Assembly: GCF_030580675.1 (NCBI RefSeq)
Contig: NZ_JAUQUB010000007.1
Coordinates: forward strand, 1 to 62,520
Length of the DNA: 62,520 bases
Source of the DNA: Antiquaquibacter soli
Lineage (GTDB): Bacteria > Actinomycetota > Actinomycetes > Actinomycetales > Microbacteriaceae
Reading direction: 5' to 3'
The translations under genes were made by a program, and so were the position numbers. Shown in pieces: positions 18,144 to 26,808 of the stretch. The notes under the pieces were generated by a model. It made no database searches, was not told where the DNA came from, and was given only the letters and a program-made list of their open reading frames with translations. Positions within the stretch are counted from its first letter, which is position 1; every line of letters starts with the position of its first letter.

Positions 18144-18230
18144 TTACTGGCAGCTGTCGCACTGCAGGTCGTCCATGGGGTCGACCGGCACGTCGTACTC
18201 GACGGTGTTCACGAAGACGGAGCGCTCCAT
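18144..18230 (-). CDS. 28-aa CxxC peptide between nrdA and nrdB (detached NrdA tail?)
   Basis: ATG at 18230 lies 2 nt after the nrdA TGA, in the -1 frame relative to nrdA. The peptide starts MERSVFVNTVEY and ends DDLQCDSCQ. A C-terminal cysteine pair of this kind is what class I alpha subunits use to receive electrons from thioredoxin or glutaredoxin, and NrdA here has none at its own end. A run of five G on the coding strand (18242-18238) directly precedes the junction. One extra G would fuse the frames. The peptide may be made by -1 frameshifting, by reinitiation, or the split may be a sequencing error. Confidence 0.6.
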   Translation of the reverse strand: MERSVFVNTVEYDVPVDPMDDLQCDSCQ

Positions 18231-18232
18231 GG

Positions 18233-20704
18233 TCACGCCCCCAGTCCGCCGAAGCCGCGGCGGGCGGGAGCCGCAGCGGGAGCGGCCGCCTCGACGGGAG
18301 CCGCGGCATCCGCCGCCGCACCGAAGCCGCGCTTGGCGCCCTCGGTGATCTCCTCCGTCTTGTTGACCTTGACCGTCGACTGCTCGGCCGTGTGGCGGGG
18401 CTTCATGTGCAGGTAGTACGTCGTCTTGACGCCGCGCTCCCACGCACCGAAGTAGATGTCCATCATGTCGCCGAGGTCGCGCGTCTCGAGGTACATGTTG
18501 CGGCTGATGGCCTGGTCGATCCACTTCTGGGCGCGAGCGGCGACCTCGAGGAAGGCGTAGGGCGAGAGCTGGAAGCTCGTCTTGTAGACCGCCTTGAGGT
18601 CGTCCGGGATCGCGGCGATGCCCTGGATGTCTCCCTGGCTGCGCAGGATCGACTCGCGGGTCGACTCCCAGATGCCGAGGCGCTGGAGGTCGGCGACAAG
18701 GTTGCGGTTGACCTCGAGGAACTTGCCGTTCGAGGTCGCGCGGCTGAAGATCTGCGAGAACTGCGGGTCGAGACCGGGGGTCGTGCCGGCGACGAGACCG
18801 ATCGACGCGGTGGGCGCGATCGCCATGAGCGTCGCGTTGCGCATACCGCCCTTGACCTTGGCGCGCAGCGCGTCCCAGTCGAGGCGGGTGGTGCGGTTCA
18901 CCTTGATCTCGACACCGCGGTCCTGCTCGGTGAGGGCGATCGAGTCGAGCGGGACGAGGCCCTGCGACCAGCGGCTGCCCTCGAAGTTCGGGTAGGCGCC
19001 CCGCTCCTTCGCGAGTTCGGTGGATGCATCGATCGCCGCGTACGAGACGTGCTCCATGATCTCGTCGATGAGGTCGTAGGCCTCTTCGCTCTCGTAGCTG
19101 TAGCCGAGCTTCTCGATGATGTCGGTGAAGCCCATCACGCCGAGGCCGACGGCGCGGTTCTGCTGGTTGGAGAAGTCCGCCTCCTTGACGCTCGAGCGCG
19201 TGATGTCGATAAGGTTGTCGAGCTGGCGCACCGCGAGGCGGGCCGACTCCTCGATCTTCGCGAAGTCGACGGTGGGACGGGCATCCGGCGTCGACGCCTC
19301 GATGAGGTGCTGCGACAGGTTGATCGACGCGAGGTTGCAGACGGAGACGTTGTCCTCGTCCTGCGGGAGCGTGATCTCGGTGCACAGGTTGGAGAGGTGG
19401 ATCGTGCCGGTGTTGTTGTTGAGGGCGCGGTTGTTGATCGTGTCCTTCCAGGTGAGCCACGGGTGGCTCGTGGTCTGGAGGGAGATGAGGATCGCCTTGA
19501 ACTGCTCGCGCGCCGAGATCTTCTTGACCATCCGCAGCTCGCCCGCCTCGGCCTTGGCGACGTACTCGTTGTAGCGCGCCGAGAACTCCTTGCCGTAGAG
19601 CTCGTTGAGGTCGGCGACCTCGAGCGGGTCGAACAGGTACCAGTCGTCGTCGTTCTGCACACGCTTCATGAACTCGTCGGAGATCCAGACAGCCGTGTTC
19701 GCGGTGCGGGTGCGGCGGTAGGGGTCGCCCGAGTTGTTGCGCAGCTCGAGGAACTCGGGGAAGTCGAGGTGCCAGTTCTCCATGTAGAAGCACAGCGCGC
19801 CGAACTTCTTGCCGCCGCGGCTGACCGCGCGAAGGATCGAGTCGATCGTGTGCATGAACGGGATCGGACCGGTCGAGGTGGTGTTGTTGGAGCGGATGGG
19901 CGAGCCCTGCGCGCGGAGCTTCGTGACGGAGAGGCCGATGCCGCCGGTGCCCTTCGTGAGCCACATGACATCGCGCGTCGTCTTCGCGATGTGCTCCATG
20001 TCGTCCTGCATCTCCATGACGAAGCAGTTCGCGAGCTGCGGGTAGATCGTGCCCGCGTTGACGAGGGTGGAGCCGGCCGCGAGGTACTCGAGGCTCGACA
20101 TCTTCTCGTAGAACTTGAGCGCCGCCTCGGTGGGGTTGGCCTCGTTGAGCGAGAGGCCCATCGCGATGCGCATCCAGAAGTACTGGGGCACCTCGAGCGC
20201 GTCGCCGTTGCGGCCCTTGATGCCGTAGCGGTTGTTGAGGGTCACGACGCCGATGTACTTGAGCAGCTCGTCGTGCGAGGGCTCGAGCTGGGTCGCCAGG
20301 TAGTCGAGGTCGAAGAGCTGGGTGAGGCGGGGGTCGAGGAGTCCCTCCTCGACGCCGCGGGTCACGTTGGGCTTGAAGTGCGCGCGGTGCAGCTCCTTGA
20401 GCTCCTCCGCCGTCTCGTAGTCGCCGAGCACGCGCTTGTAGATGGTCTTGAGCAGCAGGCGCGCGGCGACGATGTCGAACGCGGGGTCGTCCTTGACGTT
20501 CTGCAGGGCGACCTGGATGACCGCCTCGTCGAGCTGCTGGGTGGTGATGCCGTCGAACAGCGTGAGCTCGAGCTCGGACGCGATCTGCGTCACCCACGTG
20601 ATGTTCTCGTCGAGGCCGGCGCTGGCCGCCTCGATCGCCAGGTTGATCTTGTTCGCGTCGTACGGCTCCCGCTCGCCGCTGCGCTTGACGACAGTGATTC
20701 CCAC
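18233..20704 (-). CDS. nrdA: ribonucleotide reductase class I alpha subunit
   Basis: The 823-aa protein has an N-terminal ATP-cone (first about 90 residues, VVKRSGEREPYDANKI), the catalytic region NLCTEI and CNLASINL, and the radical-transfer tyrosines near the C-terminus (FGAWERGVKTTYYL). It reduces ribonucleoside diphosphates. The extreme C-terminus is an Ala/Pro-rich linker ending GFGGLGA and lacks the usual redox cysteine pair, which instead is coded by the next frame. GTG 20704 is used with GGGAG upstream. NrdR and DnaA boxes lie in the promoter. Confidence 0.93.
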   Translation of the reverse strand: MGITVVKRSGEREPYDANKINLAIEAASAGLDENITWVTQIASELELTLFDGITTQQLDEAVIQVALQNVKDDPAFDIVAARLLLKTIYKRVLGDYETAEELKELHRAHFKPNVTRGVEEGLLDPRLTQLFDLDYLATQLEPSHDELLKYIGVVTLNNRYGIKGRNGDALEVPQYFWMRIAMGLSLNEANPTEAALKFYEKMSSLEYLAAGSTLVNAGTIYPQLANCFVMEMQDDMEHIAKTTRDVMWLTKGTGGIGLSVTKLRAQGSPIRSNNTTSTGPIPFMHTIDSILRAVSRGGKKFGALCFYMENWHLDFPEFLELRNNSGDPYRRTRTANTAVWISDEFMKRVQNDDDWYLFDPLEVADLNELYGKEFSARYNEYVAKAEAGELRMVKKISAREQFKAILISLQTTSHPWLTWKDTINNRALNNNTGTIHLSNLCTEITLPQDEDNVSVCNLASINLSQHLIEASTPDARPTVDFAKIEESARLAVRQLDNLIDITRSSVKEADFSNQQNRAVGLGVMGFTDIIEKLGYSYESEEAYDLIDEIMEHVSYAAIDASTELAKERGAYPNFEGSRWSQGLVPLDSIALTEQDRGVEIKVNRTTRLDWDALRAKVKGGMRNATLMAIAPTASIGLVAGTTPGLDPQFSQIFSRATSNGKFLEVNRNLVADLQRLGIWESTRESILRSQGDIQGIAAIPDDLKAVYKTSFQLSPYAFLEVAARAQKWIDQAISRNMYLETRDLGDMMDIYFGAWERGVKTTYYLHMKPRHTAEQSTVKVNKTEEITEGAKRGFGAAADAAAPVEAAAPAAAPARRGFGGLGA

Positions 20705-20792
20705 CAGAACTCCCTCTGTTCAGACCTCGAATCGGGGCATTGTGTACCCCGGAATACGCTCTCCGGCAGTCTCCCCCGCCGGACGGTTCGAT

Positions 20793-20838
20793 CACTATAT
20801 CTCGTGCCACCGACACGGGGGTAACCCTAGATGTAGTG
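20793..20838. promoter_or_regulatory. tandem NrdR boxes upstream of nrdA
   Basis: CACTATATCTCGTG (20793-20806) and CCCTAGATGTAGTG (20825-20838) match the NrdR consensus ACACwATATATwGTGT. They are 32 bp apart start to start, the three-helical-turn spacing known for NrdR operators. A TATAGT -10-like hexamer for nrdA lies inside the first box. Confidence 0.75.
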
Positions 20839-20844
20839 GGCGTG

Positions 20845-20894
20845 TCGTCCACAGGTGTGGATAAGTTCGGCGGGGTTATGCACACTTTTCACAG
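20845..20894. promoter_or_regulatory. DnaA box cluster between nrdA and the MFS gene
   Basis: TGTGGATAA (20856-20864) is a perfect DnaA box in reverse orientation, and TTATGCACA (20876-20884) fits TTATNCACA. TCGTCCACA (20845-20853) and TTTTCACAG (20886-20894) are weaker matches. Four boxes in 50 bp suggest DnaA control of nrdA, as known in E. coli. No dnaA, dnaN or AT-rich unwinding region is nearby, so an origin is unlikely. Confidence 0.6.
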
Positions 20895-20955
20895 GCTCCG
20901 GGGCTCCATTCCGGCCCGTGATCACGCGAATGCCCGCCGCTAAGCTGGGAGCCTT

Positions 20956-22164
20956 GTGAGTAGCTACATCAGCCTGTTGAGAACCCCCGGAGTCGGACGG
21001 ATCATCGCCGCCCAGCTCACCGCGCGGTTCCCCGGCGGGATGCTCTCCCTCGCGTACCTCCTCCACATCGAGCGCGTGCACGAGTCGTACGGCGCGGCCG
21101 GACTCGTGCTCGCCGCCACGAGCATCGGGCAGGCGATCGCCGGCCCGCTGACGAGCCGGTGGATGGGCGTGTGGGGCATGCGCCGCGTGCTCGTGCTCAC
21201 GCTCATCGTGTGCGCGACGAGCATCTTCTCGATCGCCCTCATCCCGATGTCGGTGCCGGTCTACATGCTCGTCGGCTTCCTCGGCGGGCTCAGCACTCCC
21301 CCCATCCAGCCCGCGGTGCGGACGATCTACCCGAAGATGGTCAACTCCCGGCAGCTCACTCCCCTGTTCTCGCTCGACGCCTCGGCGCAGGAGATCATCT
21401 GGGTGGCCGGGCCGGTCATCACCACCTTCGTCGCGACCCAGGTGTCGACGCAGTCGGCGATCATCCTCGCCGGGGCCTTCCTCATCGGGGGCGGGATCTG
21501 GTTCATCGCCTCCCCGGAGGTCGGGCGCGTCCGCATCCCGCGATCCAAGCGCTCGTTCGGCACTGTCCTCAAGCGACCGCCCGTACTCCTGGCGACCATC
21601 ACGGGCTTCCTTCTCGTGGGCGCGTGCGCGGCGGTCGAGGCTGGCGTTGTCGCCGTCTTCGGCCACGGCGGACCCGAGGCCGGCATCGTCCTCGCCGTGT
21701 TCGCGCTCGGCTCGCTCGTCGGCGGGCTGTCGCTAGGCCACCTCCCGATCGGCCCGTGGGCGCTCGCGCGCCGGATGCTCGTCGTCTTCGTCGGCATGGC
21801 GCTCGCGATGGCGTGGCTCGACTTCTGGTGGCTCTCGATCGCCTTGCTCGTCGCGGGCATCGGAATCGCCCCCGCGCTCGCCGTCATCTTCGCGATCGTG
21901 TCGTCGAGCGTGAAGTTCAGCGACACCGCCGAGGCCTACGGCTGGGTCGGTACGGGGCAGCTCATCGGCGCGGCGATCGGCTCCGCGATCGCGGGCTTCC
22001 TCATCGACGCGAACGGCGCTATCGGCGGGTTCTGGGCCGCGGCCGCGTTCGCCCTCCTGGGCTTCGTCGTGCCCACCCTCCTGCGCCGATGGCATCCCGA
22101 CCTGCGCGGTCGCGAGGTGGGGCCGATTCCCGACACGGCGCCGGTGCCGGTACAGCCGAGCTAG
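20956..22164 (+). CDS. MFS transporter
   Basis: The 402-aa protein has about twelve hydrophobic helices and SRWMGVWGMRR in the helix 2-3 loop. It is an inner-membrane carrier without clear substrate, resembling YfcJ/SetA-like sugar or drug exporters. The GTG at 20956 (MSSYISLLRTPG) has GGGAG 5 nt upstream and a TAAGCT -10 box. It is divergent from nrdA, with DnaA and NrdR boxes in the shared region. Confidence 0.83.
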   Translation: MSSYISLLRTPGVGRIIAAQLTARFPGGMLSLAYLLHIERVHESYGAAGLVLAATSIGQAIAGPLTSRWMGVWGMRRVLVLTLIVCATSIFSIALIPMSVPVYMLVGFLGGLSTPPIQPAVRTIYPKMVNSRQLTPLFSLDASAQEIIWVAGPVITTFVATQVSTQSAIILAGAFLIGGGIWFIASPEVGRVRIPRSKRSFGTVLKRPPVLLATITGFLLVGACAAVEAGVVAVFGHGGPEAGIVLAVFALGSLVGGLSLGHLPIGPWALARRMLVVFVGMALAMAWLDFWWLSIALLVAGIGIAPALAVIFAIVSSSVKFSDTAEAYGWVGTGQLIGAAIGSAIAGFLIDANGAIGGFWAAAAFALLGFVVPTLLRRWHPDLRGREVGPIPDTAPVPVQPS

Positions 22165-22199
22165 CGACCACCACGGCCCGCGTCATCCCGCTCCACCCC

Positions 22200-22264
22200 G
22201 TTTCTCAGGAATATCAGCCCGCGGGCGACACTATCCACTCGGCGGGCGCGTATTCCTGAGAAAC
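22200..22264. repeat. intergenic inverted repeat with GTTTCTCAGGAATA arms
   Basis: GTTTCTCAGGAATA (22200-22213) and its exact complement (22251-22264) flank a 37-nt core that contains a further CCCGC/GCGGG pairing. Flanking CCC/GGG extends the outer stem with one mismatch. It lies between two convergent genes, so it may serve as a bidirectional terminator or be another REP-like element, different in sequence from the pair at 8637 and 44398. Confidence 0.6.
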
Positions 22265-22299
22265 CGGGTTGTCTCAGGATGCTCCGGCGAGTTGCCGCC

Positions 22300-22863
22300 C
22301 TATACCGGGGTGCGCAGCGTCGTCAGCGCACTCGACAGGTCGTGCAGCTGGTTGAACACCGTGTGCAGGATCGAGTCGTGCTTCTGCTCGGGGTGGAAGA
22401 CCCCGTCCTGAACGTGCTGGCCGACGAAGTTGATCTCGACGTTCGCCCCCGCCTTGACGAGGCCGATCGTCGTGAGCACGGGCTCCAGCGCGGCGACACC
22501 TCGGCTGCCCGCGGACACTCCGCCGTAGCTCACGATCGAGACCGGCTTGTGCCGCCACTCCTGCGACAAGTAGTCGAGGGCGTTCTTGAGCACGGGCGAG
22601 TACGAGTGGTTGTACTCGGGGCTCACGAGGATGAACGCGTCAGCAGCATCCACCCGCTCGCTCCACGCGATCGTGTGCGGCTTCGTGTACTGGCGCTTGG
22701 CCGGGTGGGCGGGCTCGTCCATGAACGGGAGGGCGAGCTCGGCGAGATCGACGAAGTCGACGTCGAAGCGCCCCTCGCTCGATGCCCGCTGGTGCACCCA
22801 CTGAGCGATGGGAAGGCCTGCTCGGCCCGGACGGACGCTGCCGACAATGATCATGAGCTTCAT
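22300..22863 (-). CDS. NADPH-dependent FMN reductase-like oxidoreductase
   Basis: The 187-aa flavodoxin-fold protein has the phosphate-binding loop GSVRPGRAG (residues 8-16) and the family segment SPEYNHSYSPVLKNALDYL. Such proteins reduce FMN, quinones or azo compounds with NAD(P)H. The ATG at 22863 (MKLMIIVGSVRPGR) is preferred over the upstream ATG four codons earlier because it matches the family N-terminus. It is divergent from an alpha/beta hydrolase. Confidence 0.87.
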   Translation of the reverse strand: MKLMIIVGSVRPGRAGLPIAQWVHQRASSEGRFDVDFVDLAELALPFMDEPAHPAKRQYTKPHTIAWSERVDAADAFILVSPEYNHSYSPVLKNALDYLSQEWRHKPVSIVSYGGVSAGSRGVAALEPVLTTIGLVKAGANVEINFVGQHVQDGVFHPEQKHDSILHTVFNQLHDLSSALTTLRTPV

Positions 22864-22922
22864 GTGACAAGTCAACCATTGGAGGGCTGAGAGCCTTCCC
22901 GGGGATTCGGTACCGTATGCGG

Positions 22923-23645
22923 ATGACCCTCCCCACCGTCACCTGGGGCACGCCGGGCGGCCCCCGCGCCCTCCTCGTCCACGGCCTCAGCTCCGAGTCG
23001 GGCTCGTGGTGGCACCTCGCGCCCGCCCTCGTCGAGGAGGGATGGCACGTCACCGCCGTCGACCTGCGGGGCCACGGCGCGGCGGCGCGAGCCGACTCCT
23101 ACGCTCTCGCCGACTATGCGGGCGACCTGCCGCGCCAGGGCTGGGACCTTGTCGTGGGCCACTCCCTCGGCGGCGCGTCGACCGTGCTCGCTGCTCAGGA
23201 TGCCGGCTTCGCGCGCAGGCTCGTGCTCCTCGACCCGGTGCTGCACGTGCCGGCAGAGCTGTGGGACGAGACCATCGCCGACCAGGTCTCGGAGCTCGAG
23301 CTCACCGCCGAGACGATCGCCGAGCTCAAGCCGCACTGGCACGAGCGCGATCGGGCGGCGAAGCTCGAGGGCGTGCGCGCCGTGCATCCCGACGCCGTCT
23401 CCCGCACGTTCACCGATTCAGGCACGTGGGACATCCGCTCCGAGGCCGAGGCTCTCGGAGTTCCGACGCTCATCGTCTCGGGCGACCCCGAGGTCTACAC
23501 GATGCTCGCGCCGGAGACCGCCGCTCGTGTCGCCGCGAACCCTCGCGTCGACTATGTGATCGTGCCGGGCACCGGGCACTCGCCCCACCGCGACCGGCCC
23601 GACGAGACCATGGCCGTCATCCGGGAGTGGCTCGCGCGCGGCTGA
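22923..23645 (+). CDS. alpha/beta hydrolase
   Basis: The 240-aa protein has the oxyanion segment LVHGLSSES, the nucleophile elbow GHSLGGAS and a C-terminal GHSPHRDRP with catalytic His. ATG 22923 is chosen because a TACCGT -10 box lies exactly 6 nt upstream, the pattern seen at many starts here; ATG 22917 inside the -10 spacer is the alternative. Substrate is unknown. Confidence 0.83.
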   Translation: MTLPTVTWGTPGGPRALLVHGLSSESGSWWHLAPALVEEGWHVTAVDLRGHGAAARADSYALADYAGDLPRQGWDLVVGHSLGGASTVLAAQDAGFARRLVLLDPVLHVPAELWDETIADQVSELELTAETIAELKPHWHERDRAAKLEGVRAVHPDAVSRTFTDSGTWDIRSEAEALGVPTLIVSGDPEVYTMLAPETAARVAANPRVDYVIVPGTGHSPHRDRPDETMAVIREWLARG

Positions 23646-23664
23646 CGGCTACTGCGCGGCGAGC
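23630..23664. terminator. bidirectional hairpin between convergent genes
   Basis: GCTCGCGCGC and GCGCGGCGAGC pair with one bulged base and a 14-nt loop that holds both stop codons. It separates the hydrolase and the convergent MFS gene, which are only 3 bp apart. Confidence 0.4.
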
Positions 23665-24920
23665 GGATCCGTCGGGCCGGCACCGTCATCCTGCACGACG
23701 TCCTCGGGGTTGGGCAGCGACCGAAGGAAGGGGAAGAAGGCGAGGCTCGCGAGCATCGCCGCACCGCCTCCGACGAGGAGCGGGAGGGCGAGCGACCCCG
23801 TCGCGATCGCGCCGCCGAGCAGCGAGCCGATCGGCATGGTGCCCCACAGCAGGGTGCGCCAGGCGCCGTGCACCCGCCCGAGCAAGCCACCGGGGATGAT
23901 GCTCTGCCGCAGCGACATGATCAAGATATTCCACGTCGTGATGGCCAGGGAGCTCACCGCGAAGCCGATCGCCCCGCCCCAGACGGTCGGCACGAGTCCC
24001 GCGAAAAGGAACGCGGCGCCGGAGAGCGCCGACATGACCCCCATCGTCGTGCCGGCTCCCCACCAGCGCTTGAGCCGATCGGTGATCGCCGCGCCGATGA
24101 TGCCGCCGACCGCTCCCGTGATCATGAAGACGCCGAACCAGGCTTCCGGCACCTCGAGCGTCTCGAGCACGAAGAGCACCCACGTCGCCGTCGCGGCGGA
24201 GGTCGCGATGCCGATGAAGATGGTCAGGAACCACAGGATGCGCAACTGCCGGTGCCCGAGGATGAATCGGAACCCGTCGGCGAACTGCCGATACCAGGCA
24301 GGCCTCGGCCCCGCATCCGCATCCTCGAACTGAAGCCCGGATGCCGCGCGCGGCAACGCGAGCGCGAGCGCCCCCGCCACCGCGAACACGAGGCCGTTGA
24401 GCCCGAGCGGGATGAGCACGGACACGGCGAAGAGAGCCGACGTCAGCGGACCGGACACGAAGTTCTGCACGACGAGCTCGCCGCCTTCGATGCGGGAGTT
24501 CGCGCGCGGGAGATTCTCCCGAGCGACGATGCTCGGTACGACCGCCCGGATCGCGCCGTCGTACAGCGTCTCGAACGCCCCGTAGACGAAGATGACGATA
24601 TACAGCCACCAGATGGTGAGCTCGTCGGTGGCGACGAGCACGACGAGCAGCACCCCGAGGGCGGTGCGCACCGCTTGCGCGACGGCGAGCGCGCGGCGCC
24701 GGTCGACCCGGTCGATGACGATGCCCGACGGGATCGCGAAGAACAGCCACGGCAGCATCGCGAGCGCGGCGATCACCGAGATGAGCACGGGGTCGCTCGT
24801 CAACCGGGCGGCGAGCAGCGGGATCGCCGTGCGGGCGATCCCGTCGCCGAGGCTCGACGCGAGGTTTGCGGTGAAGAGGTTGCCGAACGCCGGGCCGAGA
24901 CCCGGGCGCCGGCTCACCAT
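23649..24920 (-). CDS. MFS transporter (enterobactin exporter EntS-like)
   Basis: The 423-aa protein has about twelve hydrophobic helices and the IVIDRVDRRRALA loop after helix 2. Its N-terminus (FGNLFTANLASSLGDGI) is typical of the MFS_3/EntS-like group of exporters. ATG 24920 overlaps the end of the upstream aldo/keto reductase gene by 7 nt, so the two are co-translated. Substrate is unknown. This is the second AKR-MFS pair in the window. Confidence 0.85.
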   Translation of the reverse strand: MVSRRPGLGPAFGNLFTANLASSLGDGIARTAIPLLAARLTSDPVLISVIAALAMLPWLFFAIPSGIVIDRVDRRRALAVAQAVRTALGVLLVVLVATDELTIWWLYIVIFVYGAFETLYDGAIRAVVPSIVARENLPRANSRIEGGELVVQNFVSGPLTSALFAVSVLIPLGLNGLVFAVAGALALALPRAASGLQFEDADAGPRPAWYRQFADGFRFILGHRQLRILWFLTIFIGIATSAATATWVLFVLETLEVPEAWFGVFMITGAVGGIIGAAITDRLKRWWGAGTTMGVMSALSGAAFLFAGLVPTVWGGAIGFAVSSLAITTWNILIMSLRQSIIPGGLLGRVHGAWRTLLWGTMPIGSLLGGAIATGSLALPLLVGGGAAMLASLAFFPFLRSLPNPEDVVQDDGAGPTDPLAAQ

Positions 24921-25900
24921 CGGTCGTGGACGGCTGCCCGGATGCGCCGGTCGTAGAGGTCGCGGACCTGCTCGGTGAACTCGGGCGTGAGCTCCGGAAC
25001 CGAGCCCGCGCTCGCGTTCGACTGGGCCTGCCGCACGGTGCGCGCGCCGGGGATGACCGTGGTGACGCCCGGCAGCTGCGCGAGCCACGCGAGGGCGGCA
25101 ACCGCGGGGGTGAGCCCCTGCGAGTCGGCGAGCTCGGCGAACTCGAGGGCGGCCTCGACGCCGAGCTCGAAGTCGATGCCGGAGAAGGTCTCGCCCACGT
25201 CGAACGCCTCGCCGTGGCGGTTGTAGGTGCGGTGATCGTCGGCGGCGAACACGGTGTCCTTCGTGTAGCGCCCGCTCAGCAGTCCGCTCGCGAGCGGCAC
25301 GCGCGCGATGATCGCCACTCCCGCATCCATCGCCGCGGGCAGCACCTCGTCGAGCGGCTTCAGCCGGAACGCGTTGAGGATGATCTGCACGCTCGCGACT
25401 CCCGGCCGGGCGATCGCGGTCAGCGCCTGCCCCGCCTCCTCGACGCTGACGCCGTACCGCGCGATCGCTCCCTCCGCGACCAGCGTGTCGAGGTCGTCGA
25501 AGACGCGGTCGGACTCGATGACCGCGGTCGGCGGGCAGTGCAGCTGCACAAGGTCGAGGGTGTCGCGGCGCAGGTTGGCGCGCGAGCGATCCGTCCAGGC
25601 GCGGAAGTTGGCCATCGAGTAGTTCTCGGGCTCCTGCGGCAGCCGCCGGCCGAGCTTCGTCGCGACGAAGACGTCGAGGTCGGGGTGATCCGCGAGGAAG
25701 TCCCCGATGAACGACTCGCTCCGGCCGTCGCCGTAGACGTCGGCGGTGTCGAAGAAGTCGACGCCGGCCTCGACGGACGCGGTGAGGATGGCACGGGCAT
25801 CCGCCTCGCTGACATCCCCCCAATCGGCGCCGAGCTGCCAGGTGCCGAGGCCGATGACGGAAACAGGGCGGCCGAGCCGCGCGGCGGTGCGATGCTGCAT
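24914..25900 (-). CDS. aldo/keto reductase (YajO/AKR11-like)
   Basis: The 328-aa protein has catalytic Asp and Tyr in DFFDTADVYGDGRSE, Lys in VATKLGR and His in VQLHCP. The C-terminal VIPGARTVRQAQSNA binds the NADPH phosphate. ATG 25900 is chosen because a TAGCGT -10 box lies 7 nt upstream; a GTG three codons earlier would lie within the promoter. It overlaps the MFS gene behind it by 7 nt. Confidence 0.9.
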   Translation of the reverse strand: MQHRTAARLGRPVSVIGLGTWQLGADWGDVSEADARAILTASVEAGVDFFDTADVYGDGRSESFIGDFLADHPDLDVFVATKLGRRLPQEPENYSMANFRAWTDRSRANLRRDTLDLVQLHCPPTAVIESDRVFDDLDTLVAEGAIARYGVSVEEAGQALTAIARPGVASVQIILNAFRLKPLDEVLPAAMDAGVAIIARVPLASGLLSGRYTKDTVFAADDHRTYNRHGEAFDVGETFSGIDFELGVEAALEFAELADSQGLTPAVAALAWLAQLPGVTTVIPGARTVRQAQSNASAGSVPELTPEFTEQVRDLYDRRIRAAVHDRW

Positions 25901-25946
25901 GGGCTCCACGCTAGCCGATGAGCCCCCACCGATGACTAGCCGATGA

Positions 25947-26744
25947 CTACCCGATGACCTTGACGAGCTCGCGGGCCAGCCGCGGGCGAACGAGGTGGTC
26001 GTTGACCTCGACGCGATGCATGGTGACGTGGCGCATCTGCCCGATGATGCGCATCGTGCCCGGCGCGAGGAACTGGTCGAGCGCCCCGTACACGACGTCG
26101 ATCGGCACGCGGACCGCCGCGATGTCGGCGACCGTGGTCTGCGACTCGATGCAGTTCTGCAGGCTCAGGATGAACGCACTCCAGTTGCGCTCCGACACCT
26201 CGAGCGCCGTACCGAGCTTGAGCATGCGCGAGATGGTCGCCGCGGTCGCCATCGTGAAGTCCTTGTTGGTGCGCAGGAACTCGTAGACGCGCAGATAGAG
26301 GCTCACTTGCGCCCGCGCCGCAGGGTCGGCGAGCTCCATGGGTGAGAGGTATACGGGCGGGCTCACGAGGATGAGCCGCGACACCTGTGCCGGGTTCTGC
26401 GCGGCGTAGCGCGCGGAGAGCAGTCCGCCGAGCGAGTGCCCGACGAGGATGAACGGCGCACCGAGCTTCAGGGAGGCGATCGTGGCCTTGATGGATGCCA
26501 CGTGCTCCTCGATCGTGTACGTGGCCCCCTCGGGCGCCGGCGACTCGCCGAATCCGAGGAGCTCGAGGCTGATGCAGCGGTAGTGCTTCTCCAGGTCGGG
26601 GATGACCCGGCGGAACGTCGCCGCCGACGAGGCGATCCCGTGGATGAGGATCACCACGGGGCCCTCGCCGGTGTCGCCCGCGACGTGCAGGAGCGGCGGC
26701 CGACGGCGCGAGAGCGCCGCCCGGAGCCTCCGCCACCACGACAT
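25947..26744 (-). CDS. alpha/beta hydrolase (paralogue of 10142-10909)
   Basis: The 265-aa protein has HGIASS, nucleophile Ser104 in GHSLGG and a C-terminal NDHL with catalytic His. It is clearly related to the hydrolase at 10142-10909: both have ILSPP/LVSPP-YLSP, SLQN-x-IESQTTV, and VYG near the acid residue. An extra basic N-terminus (WWRRLRAALSRRR) could bind the membrane or nucleic acid. A TAGGTT -10 box lies 6 nt before the ATG (leaderless). Confidence 0.85.
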   Translation of the reverse strand: MSWWRRLRAALSRRRPPLLHVAGDTGEGPVVILIHGIASSAATFRRVIPDLEKHYRCISLELLGFGESPAPEGATYTIEEHVASIKATIASLKLGAPFILVGHSLGGLLSARYAAQNPAQVSRLILVSPPVYLSPMELADPAARAQVSLYLRVYEFLRTNKDFTMATAATISRMLKLGTALEVSERNWSAFILSLQNCIESQTTVADIAAVRVPIDVVYGALDQFLAPGTMRIIGQMRHVTMHRVEVNDHLVRPRLARELVKVIG

Positions 26745-26808
26745 GGTGCCAACCTAACGCAGAAGCGGGAGCGCCCGGAGGTGCTCCCGCTTCGATGCAA
26801 CGGTGCTG

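Noticed and set aside
18392-20824. 810-aa open frame antisense to nrdA
   Set aside because: High-GC third-position shadow: Arg/Val/Glu/Leu-rich, no domains, fully covered by conserved nrdA.
20845-20894. DnaA box cluster as a chromosomal origin
   Set aside because: No dnaA/dnaN/gyr genes or AT-rich unwinding region; position fits nrdA regulation better.
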